NCBI GenBank assembly: GCA_963976625.1
Contig: CAXBLA010000010.1
Location: forward strand, 40,565-104,564
From: UBA1924 sp963976625
GTDB lineage: Bacteria; Planctomycetota; Phycisphaerae; Phycisphaerales; UBA1924
Reading direction: 5' to 3'
DNA: 64,000 bases
In this document: positions 16,304 through 24,391 of the stretch, one piece after another
Numbering within the stretch: position 1 is the first letter of the stretch
How the letters are laid out: the number at the start of each line of letters is the position of its first letter
Notes under the pieces: generated by a model
What the model saw: only the letters and a program-made list of their open reading frames with translations
Told to the model about the DNA's origin: nothing
Database searches by the model: none
Translations under genes and position numbers: made by a program

Positions 16304-17317
16304 CTAAAGCTGCCAAAGACTCGACGCCCAAGTCAGCCCCGCGCCGAATGCGAGGAACATGACCTTGTCCCCGTCCTTGAGCTTGCCGGATTCTTTGAGC
16401 TCGGCAAAGACCAGCGGGACCGAACCCGCGACGGTGTTGCCGTACTTGTTGATGTTGACCAGGAGCTTCTCTTCGGGGATCCCGAAGCGTTCGCGGGCCG
16501 AGTCCAAGATCCGCAGGTTCGCCTGATGGCACACGAAGTGGTCCACATCGTCTGCGGACAGCCCGGCGTCGTCGAGCGTGTCGGCGATCACCTTCTGGAA
16601 CTTGTTGACCGCGAACTTGAACACCGCTCGACCGTTCATCTGCACCCGGTTGATAAAGTCCTCGTTGAACTCCATGTCCTCGGGGAAGTCGAGCCCCGAT
16701 GCCGGGATGAAGAGGTGCTTTCCGCCGCTGCCGTCGGAGTGCATCCGGTGAGCAACCATCCCGATGGTTGGTTTCTCACTTCGGCGGAGCACCATCGCGC
16801 CCGCGCCATCGCCGAACAAAATCGCGGCCCCGCGACCAGCGGTCGTGTAATCAATAAACCGTGTGATCGTGTCCGCGCCGATGACCCCGATGGTCTTGTA
16901 GAGCCCCGAGCGGATCATCGCGTCGGCGATCGACATCGTGTACACATAGCCCGAGCAGGCCGCGTTGATGTCCATCGCGCCGATGTGGCCCGCGCCGATC
17001 CGGTCAGCGACCAGGCACCCGATCGAAGGCGTGGGGGAGTCGGGCGTCATGGTGGCGACGAGCAGCAGGTCGAGCTCGGTGGCATCGATGTTGGCGTCCT
17101 TGAGGGCCATCTCCATGGCCTTGACCGAGAGCTGCGAGGTCCGCTCGCCGTTGTCCATGTCGGCGCGTCGGCGTTCGGTGATCCCCGTGCGTTGGATGAT
17201 CCAATCGCTCGTGGTGTCCATGCAGTTTTCGAGGTCTTGATTGGTCAGCCGCCCTTCGGGCAGGCAGTGTCCAGAGCCGATGATCTCAACGCCGATTCGG
17301 CTAGGGTGTGCACTCAT
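16304..17317 (-). CDS. fabH: 3-oxoacyl-ACP synthase III FabH
   Basis: The 337-residue protein has the KAS III triad: Cys121 (NAACSGY), His264 (CHQAN) and Asn294 (NKYGNT). It starts fatty acid synthesis by condensing acetyl-CoA (or a branched primer) with malonyl-ACP. Its start overlaps the plsX stop by four bases, so the two are translationally coupled. The typical GDGAGAMVL motif is present near residue 169. Confidence 0.95.
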   Translation of the reverse strand: MSAHPSRIGVEIIGSGHCLPEGRLTNQDLENCMDTTSDWIIQRTGITERRRADMDNGERTSQLSVKAMEMALKDANIDATELDLLLVATMTPDSPTPSIGCLVADRIGAGHIGAMDINAACSGYVYTMSIADAMIRSGLYKTIGVIGADTITRFIDYTTAGRGAAILFGDGAGAMVLRRSEKPTIGMVAHRMHSDGSGGKHLFIPASGLDFPEDMEFNEDFINRVQMNGRAVFKFAVNKFQKVIADTLDDAGLSADDVDHFVCHQANLRILDSARERFGIPEEKLLVNINKYGNTVAGSVPLVFAELKESGKLKDGDKVMFLAFGAGLTWASSLWQL

Positions 17318-18375
17318 GATGCGGGTTCGCCTTGCTTGTGCTGCTGAACATGCGCTTTCTCGATCTCCGAAACCTCGGCCAAGCGTTCGATAATCTCATC
17401 GTTGACATGCCCGCGGACATACTCGAGCGTGTTCTTGATCGCGGACTTGATCGTCCTCGCTTCGGCGCTCCCGTGCGAGATCATCATCACGCCGTTGAGC
17501 CCGAGCAGCGGCGCGCCGCCGTGCTCGTGGTAATCGTTCTTCTTGTAGATCGACTTGACCACCGGCTCGAACTGCTGGGCCAGCTTGGGGTCCTGCTCGT
17601 AGATCTCCTGGGCGATCGCCTGGAAGATACTCTTGGCAAATCCCTCGGCCATTTTGAGCACGGTGTTGCCCACGAAGCCGTCGGTCACAATGACATCCGC
17701 GGTGCCCGAGAAGATATCGCGCCCCTCGATGTAGCCAATGTAGTTGATTCCGGGCGTTTTCTTGAGCAACTCGGCGGTTTCCTTGGCCAGGCCCGAGCCC
17801 TTGCTCTCTTCGGACCCGATGTTCAGGAGCCCAACGCGAGGGGTCTTCTCGCCGAGCACTCTTCTGGCGTACACATCGGCCATGATCGCGTACTGCCAAA
17901 GATGGATCGCGCGTGGCTCGGGGTTCGCGCCCGCGTCACAAAGCACCACGGGCCCATGGAACGACGGAAAAGTGACGGCGATGCCCGGGCGGTGCACCCC
18001 GCCGAGGCGCTTCATGTGCATCTGACCAGCCGCGACGCACGCGCCGGTGTTGCCCGCGGAGATCACCGCGTCGCAACGAACCTCGGCTTTCTTCGAGCCG
18101 ATCTTGGCCATCTTCACGATGGTCGAGTCTTTGAGCTGACGCACCGCGACGGTCGGCGAAGCACCCATGGGGATCACTTCGCTGGCGTGCTCGATCACGA
18201 GGCGCGCGTCGTCGATGTTCTTCTCACGCAGGTAGTCGCCGATCAGATCTTCTGGACCAACGAGGACGAGGACATCGGTCTTGTCAAGAATCGAGAGCGC
18301 ATCGATACAGCCATCGAGGATGGCGATCGGTGCGTGATCGCCTCCCATGACATCAATTGCAATTCGAATCGACAA
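17314..18375 (-). CDS. plsX: Phosphate acyltransferase PlsX
   Basis: The 353-residue product opens with RIAIDVMGGDHAP, the signature of PlsX, and carries DAGANPEPRAIHLWQYA and TDGFVGNTVLKMAEG. PlsX turns acyl-ACP into acyl-phosphate for phospholipid synthesis and is peripheral to the membrane. It follows rpmF by 42 bases, the classic bacterial rpmF-plsX-fabH order. Confidence 0.95.
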   Translation of the reverse strand: MSIRIAIDVMGGDHAPIAILDGCIDALSILDKTDVLVLVGPEDLIGDYLREKNIDDARLVIEHASEVIPMGASPTVAVRQLKDSTIVKMAKIGSKKAEVRCDAVISAGNTGACVAAGQMHMKRLGGVHRPGIAVTFPSFHGPVVLCDAGANPEPRAIHLWQYAIMADVYARRVLGEKTPRVGLLNIGSEESKGSGLAKETAELLKKTPGINYIGYIEGRDIFSGTADVIVTDGFVGNTVLKMAEGFAKSIFQAIAQEIYEQDPKLAQQFEPVVKSIYKKNDYHEHGGAPLLGLNGVMMISHGSAEARTIKSAIKNTLEYVRGHVNDEIIERLAEVSEIEKAHVQQHKQGEPAS

Positions 18376-18417
18376 GGTCGAGCTCCTGCGTATGAAACAA
18401 AGGGATGTGGTTTGGTT

Positions 18418-18615
18418 TTAGCCGTTGATCCCGATGCCGAGCTTGCGGACCTTGATGCGGAGTCCGGCGCGGACATATCCGGATTCTGGGCAGGCGCGGT
18501 GGGAGAGCTTGGGCATCCCGCTCAGTGGGCACTGGGTGGGGGTCTTGCCGGTGATCGCATCGTGTGAACGACGACGCTTGGATCGGCCTCTGCTCTGGCG
18601 TTGTGTTGGAAGCAT
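18418..18615 (-). CDS. rpmF: 50S ribosomal protein L32
   Basis: The 65-residue protein has the L32 basic N-terminus (TQRQSRGRSKRRRSHDA) and the ribbon region TQCPLSGMPKLSHRACPESG. A GAAGGAG ribosome-binding site lies about seven bases upstream of the ATG at 18615. The usual four zinc cysteines are reduced to two (Cys29, Cys42); the second of each pair is Ser (Ser32, Ser45). It is the first gene of the fatty-acid cluster. Confidence 0.92.
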   Translation of the reverse strand: MLPTQRQSRGRSKRRRSHDAITGKTPTQCPLSGMPKLSHRACPESGYVRAGLRIKVRKLGIGING

Positions 18616-18739
18616 TGGCGCTCTCCTTCGTGATCGTCCCGGGCAAGCGATTGCAGCCCGGGGGATCGTCTGAGCCGCGAAGTACCGCGGCGGGTGTTCT
18701 GGTATTTGCTCGTGCGACATCGCAGGAGATTGGACGGCA

Positions 18740-18768
18740 ACGATAGTCACAAAGTGCTCAAGAGTCAA
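18740..18768 (-). promoter_or_regulatory. Sigma70-type promoter for rpmF-plsX-fab cluster
   Basis: On the minus strand TTGACT (18763-18768) and TATCGT (18740-18745) are 17 bases apart, about 125 bases before rpmF. Confidence 0.65.
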
Positions 18769-18779
18769 TCAAGCCCCAC

Positions 18780-18808
18780 TGGACACCACCCCCCAGCGGG
18801 GCTATATT
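18780..18808 (+). promoter_or_regulatory. Sigma70-type promoter for tRNA-Lys
   Basis: TGGACA (18780-18785) and TATATT (18803-18808) are separated by 17 bases and end 19 bases before the tRNA gene. Confidence 0.7.
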
Positions 18809-18827
18809 CACCCTGTCGAAAAGACAC

Positions 18828-18900
18828 GCCTCCCTAGCTCAATTGGTAGAGCAGCGGACTCTTAATCCGCGTGTTCAGGGTTCAAGTCCCTGGGGGGGTA
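18828..18900 (+). tRNA. tRNA-Lys (anticodon CTT)
   Basis: The 73-base sequence folds as a cloverleaf: acceptor GCCTCCC against GGGGGGT with G-T wobbles at the first and fourth pairs, D arm starting TAGCTCA, anticodon arm GCGGA-CTCTTAA-TCCGC with anticodon CTT, T arm CAGGG-TTCAAGT-CCCTG, and discriminator A. CCA is not encoded. Confidence 0.97.
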
Positions 18901-19063
18901 TTCCGAGGAGCGCGCTTGTGTCCGGGCCCCCCGGCGAATCCGCCGACTCGTACGACCCCGAATCGTACGCCCAAGGACACCCAAGTGTGCTTTTTTCATG
19001 CCCTCAGCGTTCGGCTGGGCGGGCGTCGTCATTGGCTTGGTGTAGGCCAGTTTGGGAGAAGCT

Positions 19064-19345
19064 ATGGGCAGCGGGCGCGAGTTTTCAGCCTCACAACGCA
19101 AGATCATCAGCCGATACTACGACCAGATCGACACCATCGTCCTGACCCGGCTCGGGGAGATCACCACCGACATGGCCCTGGCGATGGGCGACCAGAAGAA
19201 GCTCGATCGGCTCTGGAAACGAGCGGATCAGGCCTTGGCCAAGGTCAAGGGCCCCGACGGCGAGCCCCCGGCAGAGATCGAAAAACTGCTCCAATCGCGT
19301 GATATTGAGGGTTTGGCCAAGTTCGTGAGCAAGCTCGCCCGTTAA
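19064..19345 (+). CDS. Small conserved-looking helical protein, unknown function
   Basis: The ATG at 19064, eight bases after GGGAGAA, gives 93 residues. The protein is helical and charged with no membrane segment (RKIISRYYDQIDTIVL, GDQKKLDRLWKRADQALAKV, LAKFVSKLAR). I do not recognise a domain. It follows tRNA-Lys by 163 bases. That gap holds only readable but unsupported frames. Function unknown. Confidence 0.7.
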   Translation: MGSGREFSASQRKIISRYYDQIDTIVLTRLGEITTDMALAMGDQKKLDRLWKRADQALAKVKGPDGEPPAEIEKLLQSRDIEGLAKFVSKLAR

Positions 19346-19374
19346 CGACTCAATCCGAATGCTCCCGCCACAAT

Positions 19375-19411
19375 GAAAAAAGCACCAGCCGAGGGTTGGC
19401 TCGACTGATGC
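19375..19411 (-). terminator. Intrinsic terminator for the 43-residue protein gene
   Basis: In the minus-strand RNA GCAUCAGUCGAG pairs fully (with G-U pairs) to CUCGGCUGGUGC across an ACC-type loop and is followed by six U. It lies 45 bases past the stop of the small gene. Confidence 0.85.
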
Positions 19412-19456
19412 TTCTTAGGAAATGGGGATTGTTGTGCGTGCCGACCGGTCGGCCTG

Positions 19457-19588
19457 TTAGCTGGTGATGAGGTAGATGCTCAGGGCGCTGATCACGATCC
19501 CGGCGATCGCCCAAACCCCAGACTCGATACGCGTTGGGTATGCGGACCAGCCGCGTGGGCAAGCTTCGATGCAGGTGTTCTTTTTCAT
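19457..19588 (-). CDS. 43-residue single-pass membrane protein
   Basis: The frame encodes 43 residues: a cysteine-bearing, basic N-terminal half (CIEACPRGW) and a hydrophobic helix from about residue 25 to the end (VWAIAGIVISALSIYLITS). It has a strong ribosome-binding site, AGAAGGAG, about seven bases before the ATG, and its own intrinsic terminator downstream, which together make a real gene likely despite the size. I do not recognise the family. It faces away from the XRE regulator gene, and the space between them holds the operator-like palindrome at 19698-19715, so the regulator may control it. Confidence 0.75.
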   Translation of the reverse strand: MKKNTCIEACPRGWSAYPTRIESGVWAIAGIVISALSIYLITS

Positions 19589-19697
19589 GTCATACTCCTT
19601 CTCGTTGGTCTAAGGTTGAAGTGGACACCCGACCGACATAGGGTGTTCGCTATAGCATACGACACAAAGCGGCGGAATATTCGCTGTTTGTGAAAAG

Positions 19698-19715
19698 AAT
19701 TCGCTAAAGCGAATT
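19698..19715. promoter_or_regulatory. Palindromic operator upstream of XRE regulator
   Basis: AATTCGCT and AGCGAATT form a perfect eight-base inverted repeat with two bases between, about 30 bases before the regulator start. A further ATTCGCT copy occurs around 19679-19685. A site of this form fits a helix-turn-helix dimer. Confidence 0.65.
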
Positions 19716-19745
19716 AATTAGGGAGAATTCCCTCTAGGAGCCCCC

Positions 19746-20336
19746 ATGGAGTTCGGCGAAGCCGTCCGTAAACGAAGAACAGAGCTCGATTTATCGCTCG
19801 GCAACCTCGCCGATCGCACCGAGGTCTCCAAAGCCATGCTCAGCGAGATCGAGACGGGCAAGAAGAACCCGACGCTGCGGATCGCCTGCGCGATCGCCAG
19901 CGGGCTCGAATGCCAGATATCGGACCTACTCGATGTCCCGGCGGATGTCCAGTTCGAGAAGCTCGAAGGCGAGCGTAGAAAAGTGCTCATCGACCCAAGC
20001 AACGGCGTCGAGCGTCACCTGCTCTCGCCGCCGATGGTCCAGCATGGGATCCAGGTGCTCTACTTCGTTTTCCCATCCAAGAGCGAGGTCTTCTGGAACG
20101 CCGACGGCGTGGGCGTGATCGAGCACGCGACTTGCGTCGAGGGGCAGATCCAGATCATCGTCGATGGCGGCGAAGAAGCCGTCGAGCTGCTGCCCGACGA
20201 GAGCGTGAATTTTTCGAGCGATGTCGACCACCGGTTCATCAACCCGGGCGAAGTGCCCGCGCGGGTGTTCGTCGTGATCGATTCATCCCACCGCGGCAAG
20301 CCCGCGGTGATGCGCAACATGCACGCGATCGAATAG
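19746..20336 (+). CDS. XRE-family regulator with C-terminal cupin domain
   Basis: The 196-residue product has an N-terminal helix-turn-helix (residues about 5-60; LSLGNLADRTEVSKAMLSEIE) and a C-terminal cupin barrel (about 100-185; HRFINPGEVPARVFVVID). This architecture senses a small ligand in the cupin domain and represses or activates nearby genes. An AGGAG lies five bases before the ATG. The palindrome just upstream is a probable self-operator. The gene ends two bases before the convergent GH15 gene. The effector is not known. Confidence 0.88.
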   Translation: MEFGEAVRKRRTELDLSLGNLADRTEVSKAMLSEIETGKKNPTLRIACAIASGLECQISDLLDVPADVQFEKLEGERRKVLIDPSNGVERHLLSPPMVQHGIQVLYFVFPSKSEVFWNADGVGVIEHATCVEGQIQIIVDGGEEAVELLPDESVNFSSDVDHRFINPGEVPARVFVVIDSSHRGKPAVMRNMHAIE

Positions 20337-20337
20337 C

Positions 20338-22359
20338 TTACTTTTTCTTGGTGCCCGTGTTGGCATCAGCGTTGGCGGCTCTCGATTGCTCGAGCGCGCT
20401 GAGCTCATCGAACTTGTTCGAGTACATCACGCAGGTCGCCACCACCGTCGCGTGCGACCAAGTCAACGGCGACACCGACATCGGCGCCCCCGAATACGGA
20501 TCGAACTGCTCAGCGAGCACGCCCGATTCGAGCGTGTGGTTTACGGTCCACTCAAGCAGCGGCACCGCAAGACGCAGCTCCTGCTTGGTCTTGGCGATCG
20601 CGATGTGGTACTGCGCCTGCCAGAGGGTGCAGATCACCCATGGATTGCCCGGCACATCGTCGGTCTTCTCGCACTCGACCTGGTGGTAGTAGTCGCGTTC
20701 GTAGCGGGCGCACCCGCCGACATCGGTCTTGACCCACAGGCGATTGCGGATCGAGTCCATCTCCAGCTTCACCAACGGATCGTCGGCCTCAAAGGCACCA
20801 AACGCGAACAACGCGTAGTTGGCGCTGTCGCGGGTCATGTCCAGGCGATAGGTCCCGTCCTCAAGCGGGATGGCCATGCGGGCGAACTGCTGGCGTTCGT
20901 CGTGCCACATATGGCGACGCAACGCGCCCTTCATCCGCTCGGCGCCCTCGCGGAACGAAGCCGCCCGGTCCATCTCGCCGAAGTCGCGCGCGAACGCAGC
21001 CGCGGCATTGAGCGCGCCGATGGTGGCCGCGACAGTGAATGTATGGATCCCGCGTCGCTCTTCCCACAGATCCCACGATTGCAAAGGCAGCCCGTTGTGA
21101 TCGCGGTGCTCGAGCATCCACATCGCCGGGCGAACCACCAGGCTGATGTACAGCTCTTTGATGAACTCGACATCACGGAATGCCTCGAAGTGCTCGCGCA
21201 GGGCCCACACCGTCAGCGCGGTTTCGTCCTGCTGGATCGGCAAAATCGCCTGCCCGTCGATGGTCCACGGGTGCCATGAGCTTGCCAGGTTGCCCTCGGG
21301 GGTGTACTTGTGGAGGAAGTAGGGCTTGTTGCCGATGCACTTGTGGGCAAAGCGGAAGAAGTTTCGGCTCAGCTCGCTCTGACCCGCCAAGATCAGTGAG
21401 TGGGCAACGAGCGCCCCGTCACGCATCCAGCAGTACGAATAATGATCGCCCGCGAAGTGGGTGATGTCCGAGTCGTTGGCCGCGATGATCGCGCCGCCGT
21501 TGTCGATCTGGGTGCGGAGGATCAGCTGGCTCTGGTAGTAGAGGTCCTGGACGGGCTCGGGCAGCGAGCTGATATTGGTCGGCTCCTTGCGCGACCAGAG
21601 CTTCCAGTATGCTTCGGTGCGGGTGATGAGCCGATCGGGCCCGACCTCCCAGATTCGGCTGTTGATGTGCTTGGCCTGCTCGTAGTTCTCGGTGCACACG
21701 ATCCACATCGTGGCTTCTTGGGTGGCAAACGGTTTGAGCTGAAGATTAATCCCCACGGTCGCGTCGACCGAGCCCTGCGAGATCGCGTTCTTGCCCAGCT
21801 GCCCGTCCTCGGCGTCGCGCCAGGTGCCCTCGGCCCCGCCCACACGCTTGGCCCCGATCGCCCAGTGCTCGACCCCGACCTTGGTGGGGGTGGCGGTGTT
21901 GATCAGGAAGTACGCGTCGTCCTTGTACATGATCAGCGCGTTGGTGGTGGGGTCGTAGTTGGCAGTGTCACCGACTGGCGAGCCGTTGATCGAGAAATCG
22001 CAGTGGAAGAACAGCCGAACATCGCGTGTTTCGCCCTTGAGATCGCGCACGGCAAGATGACGGAAGTAGACCGGCTTGTGCAGGTCCACGACATCATTGG
22101 CGATGATTTCGATCCCGAGCTCTTCGTGGACCAGCGTGACTTCGGTGGTGAGCGTATCGGGCTTGTACTGGAGTGTTCGGCTCCAGCCCTCGTCCTCAAT
22201 CCACGCCATCTCGCCGTCGATCCACGCGCCGAAGCGCTGGGGGTGCCCGTTGGTATGGTTATGGCGACCGACCCTCGGCGAGTAGAGATCGCGGATGCGG
22301 TAGAGCTCGTCGAAGGTGATCAGCATGTTGCCGTTGCCGACAGGGATATCTCTTGGCAT
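20338..22359 (-). CDS. Glycoside hydrolase family 15 (glucoamylase/trehalase-like)
   Basis: The 673-residue protein carries an N-terminal beta-sandwich domain and an alpha/alpha barrel of GH15 type: SYCWMRDGALVAHSL, TIDGQAILPIQQDETALTVW and VGGCARYERDYYHQVE. These fit the domain order of bacterial glucoamylases, glucodextranases and trehalases, which remove glucose from the non-reducing end of alpha-glucans or act on trehalose. There is no signal peptide, so it would act inside the cell, perhaps on glycogen. The glycosyltransferase at 40194-41732 is a possible counterpart. The exact substrate is not resolved. Confidence 0.88.
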   Translation of the reverse strand: MPRDIPVGNGNMLITFDELYRIRDLYSPRVGRHNHTNGHPQRFGAWIDGEMAWIEDEGWSRTLQYKPDTLTTEVTLVHEELGIEIIANDVVDLHKPVYFRHLAVRDLKGETRDVRLFFHCDFSINGSPVGDTANYDPTTNALIMYKDDAYFLINTATPTKVGVEHWAIGAKRVGGAEGTWRDAEDGQLGKNAISQGSVDATVGINLQLKPFATQEATMWIVCTENYEQAKHINSRIWEVGPDRLITRTEAYWKLWSRKEPTNISSLPEPVQDLYYQSQLILRTQIDNGGAIIAANDSDITHFAGDHYSYCWMRDGALVAHSLILAGQSELSRNFFRFAHKCIGNKPYFLHKYTPEGNLASSWHPWTIDGQAILPIQQDETALTVWALREHFEAFRDVEFIKELYISLVVRPAMWMLEHRDHNGLPLQSWDLWEERRGIHTFTVAATIGALNAAAAFARDFGEMDRAASFREGAERMKGALRRHMWHDERQQFARMAIPLEDGTYRLDMTRDSANYALFAFGAFEADDPLVKLEMDSIRNRLWVKTDVGGCARYERDYYHQVECEKTDDVPGNPWVICTLWQAQYHIAIAKTKQELRLAVPLLEWTVNHTLESGVLAEQFDPYSGAPMSVSPLTWSHATVVATCVMYSNKFDELSALEQSRAANADANTGTKKK

Positions 22360-22552
22360 GGTGCAGCTCTCTCAGTTTCAGTCTGGGGTCTCAGTCTGGG
22401 TCTCGATCGGAATCCATCGAATATGGTTGATGACCCAGCAACTATCGGCCATTGAATGCTCCGATGTTGCTCCAATCGCCCGCTGGACGCAAGGAATTCG
22501 CCCAGAACCGTCCAAAAGGCGAGATTCTTGGACGATGAGGCGGAGAACGGCA

Positions 22553-22581
22553 TTGTGAGGGTGCTGAATCTGTTGTATAGT
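22553..22581 (+). promoter_or_regulatory. Sigma70-type promoter before the second pseudopilin gene
   Basis: TTGTGA (22553-22558) and TATAGT (22576-22581) are 17 bases apart, 160 bases before the ATG at 22742. The remaining 22360-22741 gap also contains a short GT-rich run (GTGTGTGTGTG) and no gene I can support. Confidence 0.65.
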
Positions 22582-22741
22582 GTATGAGAGGAGCGTTCGG
22601 GCCATCGCCTGCGCGCCTCTGTGAGGATGGGTGTGTGTGTGCCCATGCGTCGTGTAACAGATCTCTCCCTATTCGAGCTGTCATCGAACGCCACCAGTCG
22701 CCTGTGGTGGTCGTTCGTACAAGCTCTGCAAGGTCTCAACT

Positions 22742-23848
22742 ATGCAACAGTCGATTCTTATCGTTCGTGAGTGTCCGGGTGCGCAACGGGCAACCCGCCG
22801 AGCGGTCCAACGAAACGCCGGTTTCACGCTCATCGAGCTCTTGGTCGTGGTCGCGATCATCGCCCTGCTGATCGGCATCCTGCTGCCAGCGCTCGGGGCG
22901 GCGCGCTCGAGCGCCCGGCTCGTCAAAAGCCAGGTGAACCTGCGCTCGCTGGCCCAGATCCAGGAGGTCTACGCCGGCGAACATCGTGATAGCCTGTTCA
23001 ACCCATACCAGATCGCCGACTATAACTCCCCGACCGGGCTCGGCGGCAACGGCTGGGGATGGGTCACCAAGATCGGTGCCCCGAGAGGCAACGGGCTCGA
23101 GTTCACCATGGGCTCAGGTGTCAACGAATGGTACACCGAGATGTACGCTTTCCACTGGTATTCGGTCGTCGGCGGCTGGCTCAACGCGGGCGACTACGCT
23201 TCGGAGGTCCAGTTCTCCCCGTCCGACCGGCTCCTCCTCTCTCGCAATGATGATCTCCAGGACAACCCGCCTCCGGGGTGGACCCTCGACACCGGATTCT
23301 GGGATTGCTCCTATGTGCTCTCGCCGACGGTCTGGTTCTCTCCAGAACGCTACAGGGAGGATGGACGCGGCGACGCGCCAAGAACCGACCCGTGGGCTTC
23401 GAAAGCCAAACGCAACCGTCTGTCCAATGTCACCTACCCATCACAGAAAGTCCTGATGTGGGAACGCTTTGATTGGACGAAGAAGGAACGCACCCCGACG
23501 ACCGTGCTCTCGGTCTTCGGCGAGAACACCACCGTCACCCATCCAGCCGAGAACGCGTCGCCGCAATGGAACAACCCAGATGCCGAGCCATCGTGTGCGT
23601 CCGCCGACGGCAGCGTCTCACGCGTCAAGATCTCTGATATCTATCAGGGCATGGCCGACGAAAACACACGCTCGGCCCGGGCCTACACCCCGACCGATGA
23701 ATGGGACCCGAGCTACGATGGTCTCAGAGGATACTCCATGCACGAAGACCGCTTCGAGATCGGCAACGCGGTCTCGGGCAAGGGCAAGTACCCCGCGGTC
23801 TTCTGGGCGACGCGCGACGGCATCCAGGGGCGTGACTTCACCCGCTGA
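22742..23848 (+). CDS. Pseudopilin-like surface protein with prepilin leader
   Basis: The 368-residue product has a leader of 27 residues ending in G27|FTLIE, followed by the usual hydrophobic helix, and a large soluble domain with aromatic and acidic segments. It belongs to the same broad group as the pseudopilin at 4893-5723, but the soluble domain differs. It would be processed by a prepilin peptidase and sit in the envelope. Near its end CASADGSVSRVKI resembles the DG-containing segment of planctomycete H-X9-DG proteins. It stands alone, with its own promoter. Confidence 0.85.
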   Translation: MQQSILIVRECPGAQRATRRAVQRNAGFTLIELLVVVAIIALLIGILLPALGAARSSARLVKSQVNLRSLAQIQEVYAGEHRDSLFNPYQIADYNSPTGLGGNGWGWVTKIGAPRGNGLEFTMGSGVNEWYTEMYAFHWYSVVGGWLNAGDYASEVQFSPSDRLLLSRNDDLQDNPPPGWTLDTGFWDCSYVLSPTVWFSPERYREDGRGDAPRTDPWASKAKRNRLSNVTYPSQKVLMWERFDWTKKERTPTTVLSVFGENTTVTHPAENASPQWNNPDAEPSCASADGSVSRVKISDIYQGMADENTRSARAYTPTDEWDPSYDGLRGYSMHEDRFEIGNAVSGKGKYPAVFWATRDGIQGRDFTR

Positions 23849-23896
23849 GCTTGATCTTCATAAACTTAGAGATCTCGATATCAGATCCGATCAACA

Positions 23897-24250
23897 TCAG
23901 CCCTGGGCATCGCTCAGGGCTTTTTCGATGTCCTCTACAGATTCTGCTTCGGCTTCACCGCCAAGTGGAGCGTCTTCGCTGGCTTCGGGGCCCATCGCTT
24001 CGATTCGGTGGAGGGGATCGCCCACATAGTTGACCTGGATGCCAAAGTTCTCGCCGATTTTCACCGCCGAGCCCGAGCCGACCGCTCGGTTATTGATCCG
24101 GATCTCCAGATCCTCATCGGCCTCTTTCCCCAACTCGATGATCGAGCCGGGCACCCAGTTGCGGATGTCGTGGATGGATTGAGAGCGCTCGCCGAGCACG
24201 ACCACCAGGGGGACCTCGAAGGCCAGAATTGATTTGATATCCGTTCCCAT
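23897..24250 (-). CDS. fliN: Flagellar motor switch protein FliN (SpoA domain)
   Basis: The 117-residue protein is a SpoA/FliN domain: VPLVVVLGERSQSIHDIRNW, VPGSIIELGKEADEDLEIRI and AVKIGENFGIQVNYVGD, the conserved switch-protein core. FliN sits in the C-ring and helps to transmit chemotaxis signals to the motor. A C-terminal acidic tail (EASEDAPLGGEAEAE) follows the domain. No other flagellar structural gene is in the window, so the gene is detached from its usual cluster. Confidence 0.85.
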   Translation of the reverse strand: MGTDIKSILAFEVPLVVVLGERSQSIHDIRNWVPGSIIELGKEADEDLEIRINNRAVGSGSAVKIGENFGIQVNYVGDPLHRIEAMGPEASEDAPLGGEAEAESVEDIEKALSDAQG

Positions 24251-24391
24251 GCAGACTCCATCGGCAAATCCTGCGCCCTAGTGCAGGCGCAGTCACACAC
24301 TACAATCTCAATTCACAAGATCGCAACCCGTGTGCCAACTGGAATGGGGGGGCGCACGGGGATGATCCCGCGTGTTCCTTTGATGGTGGGC

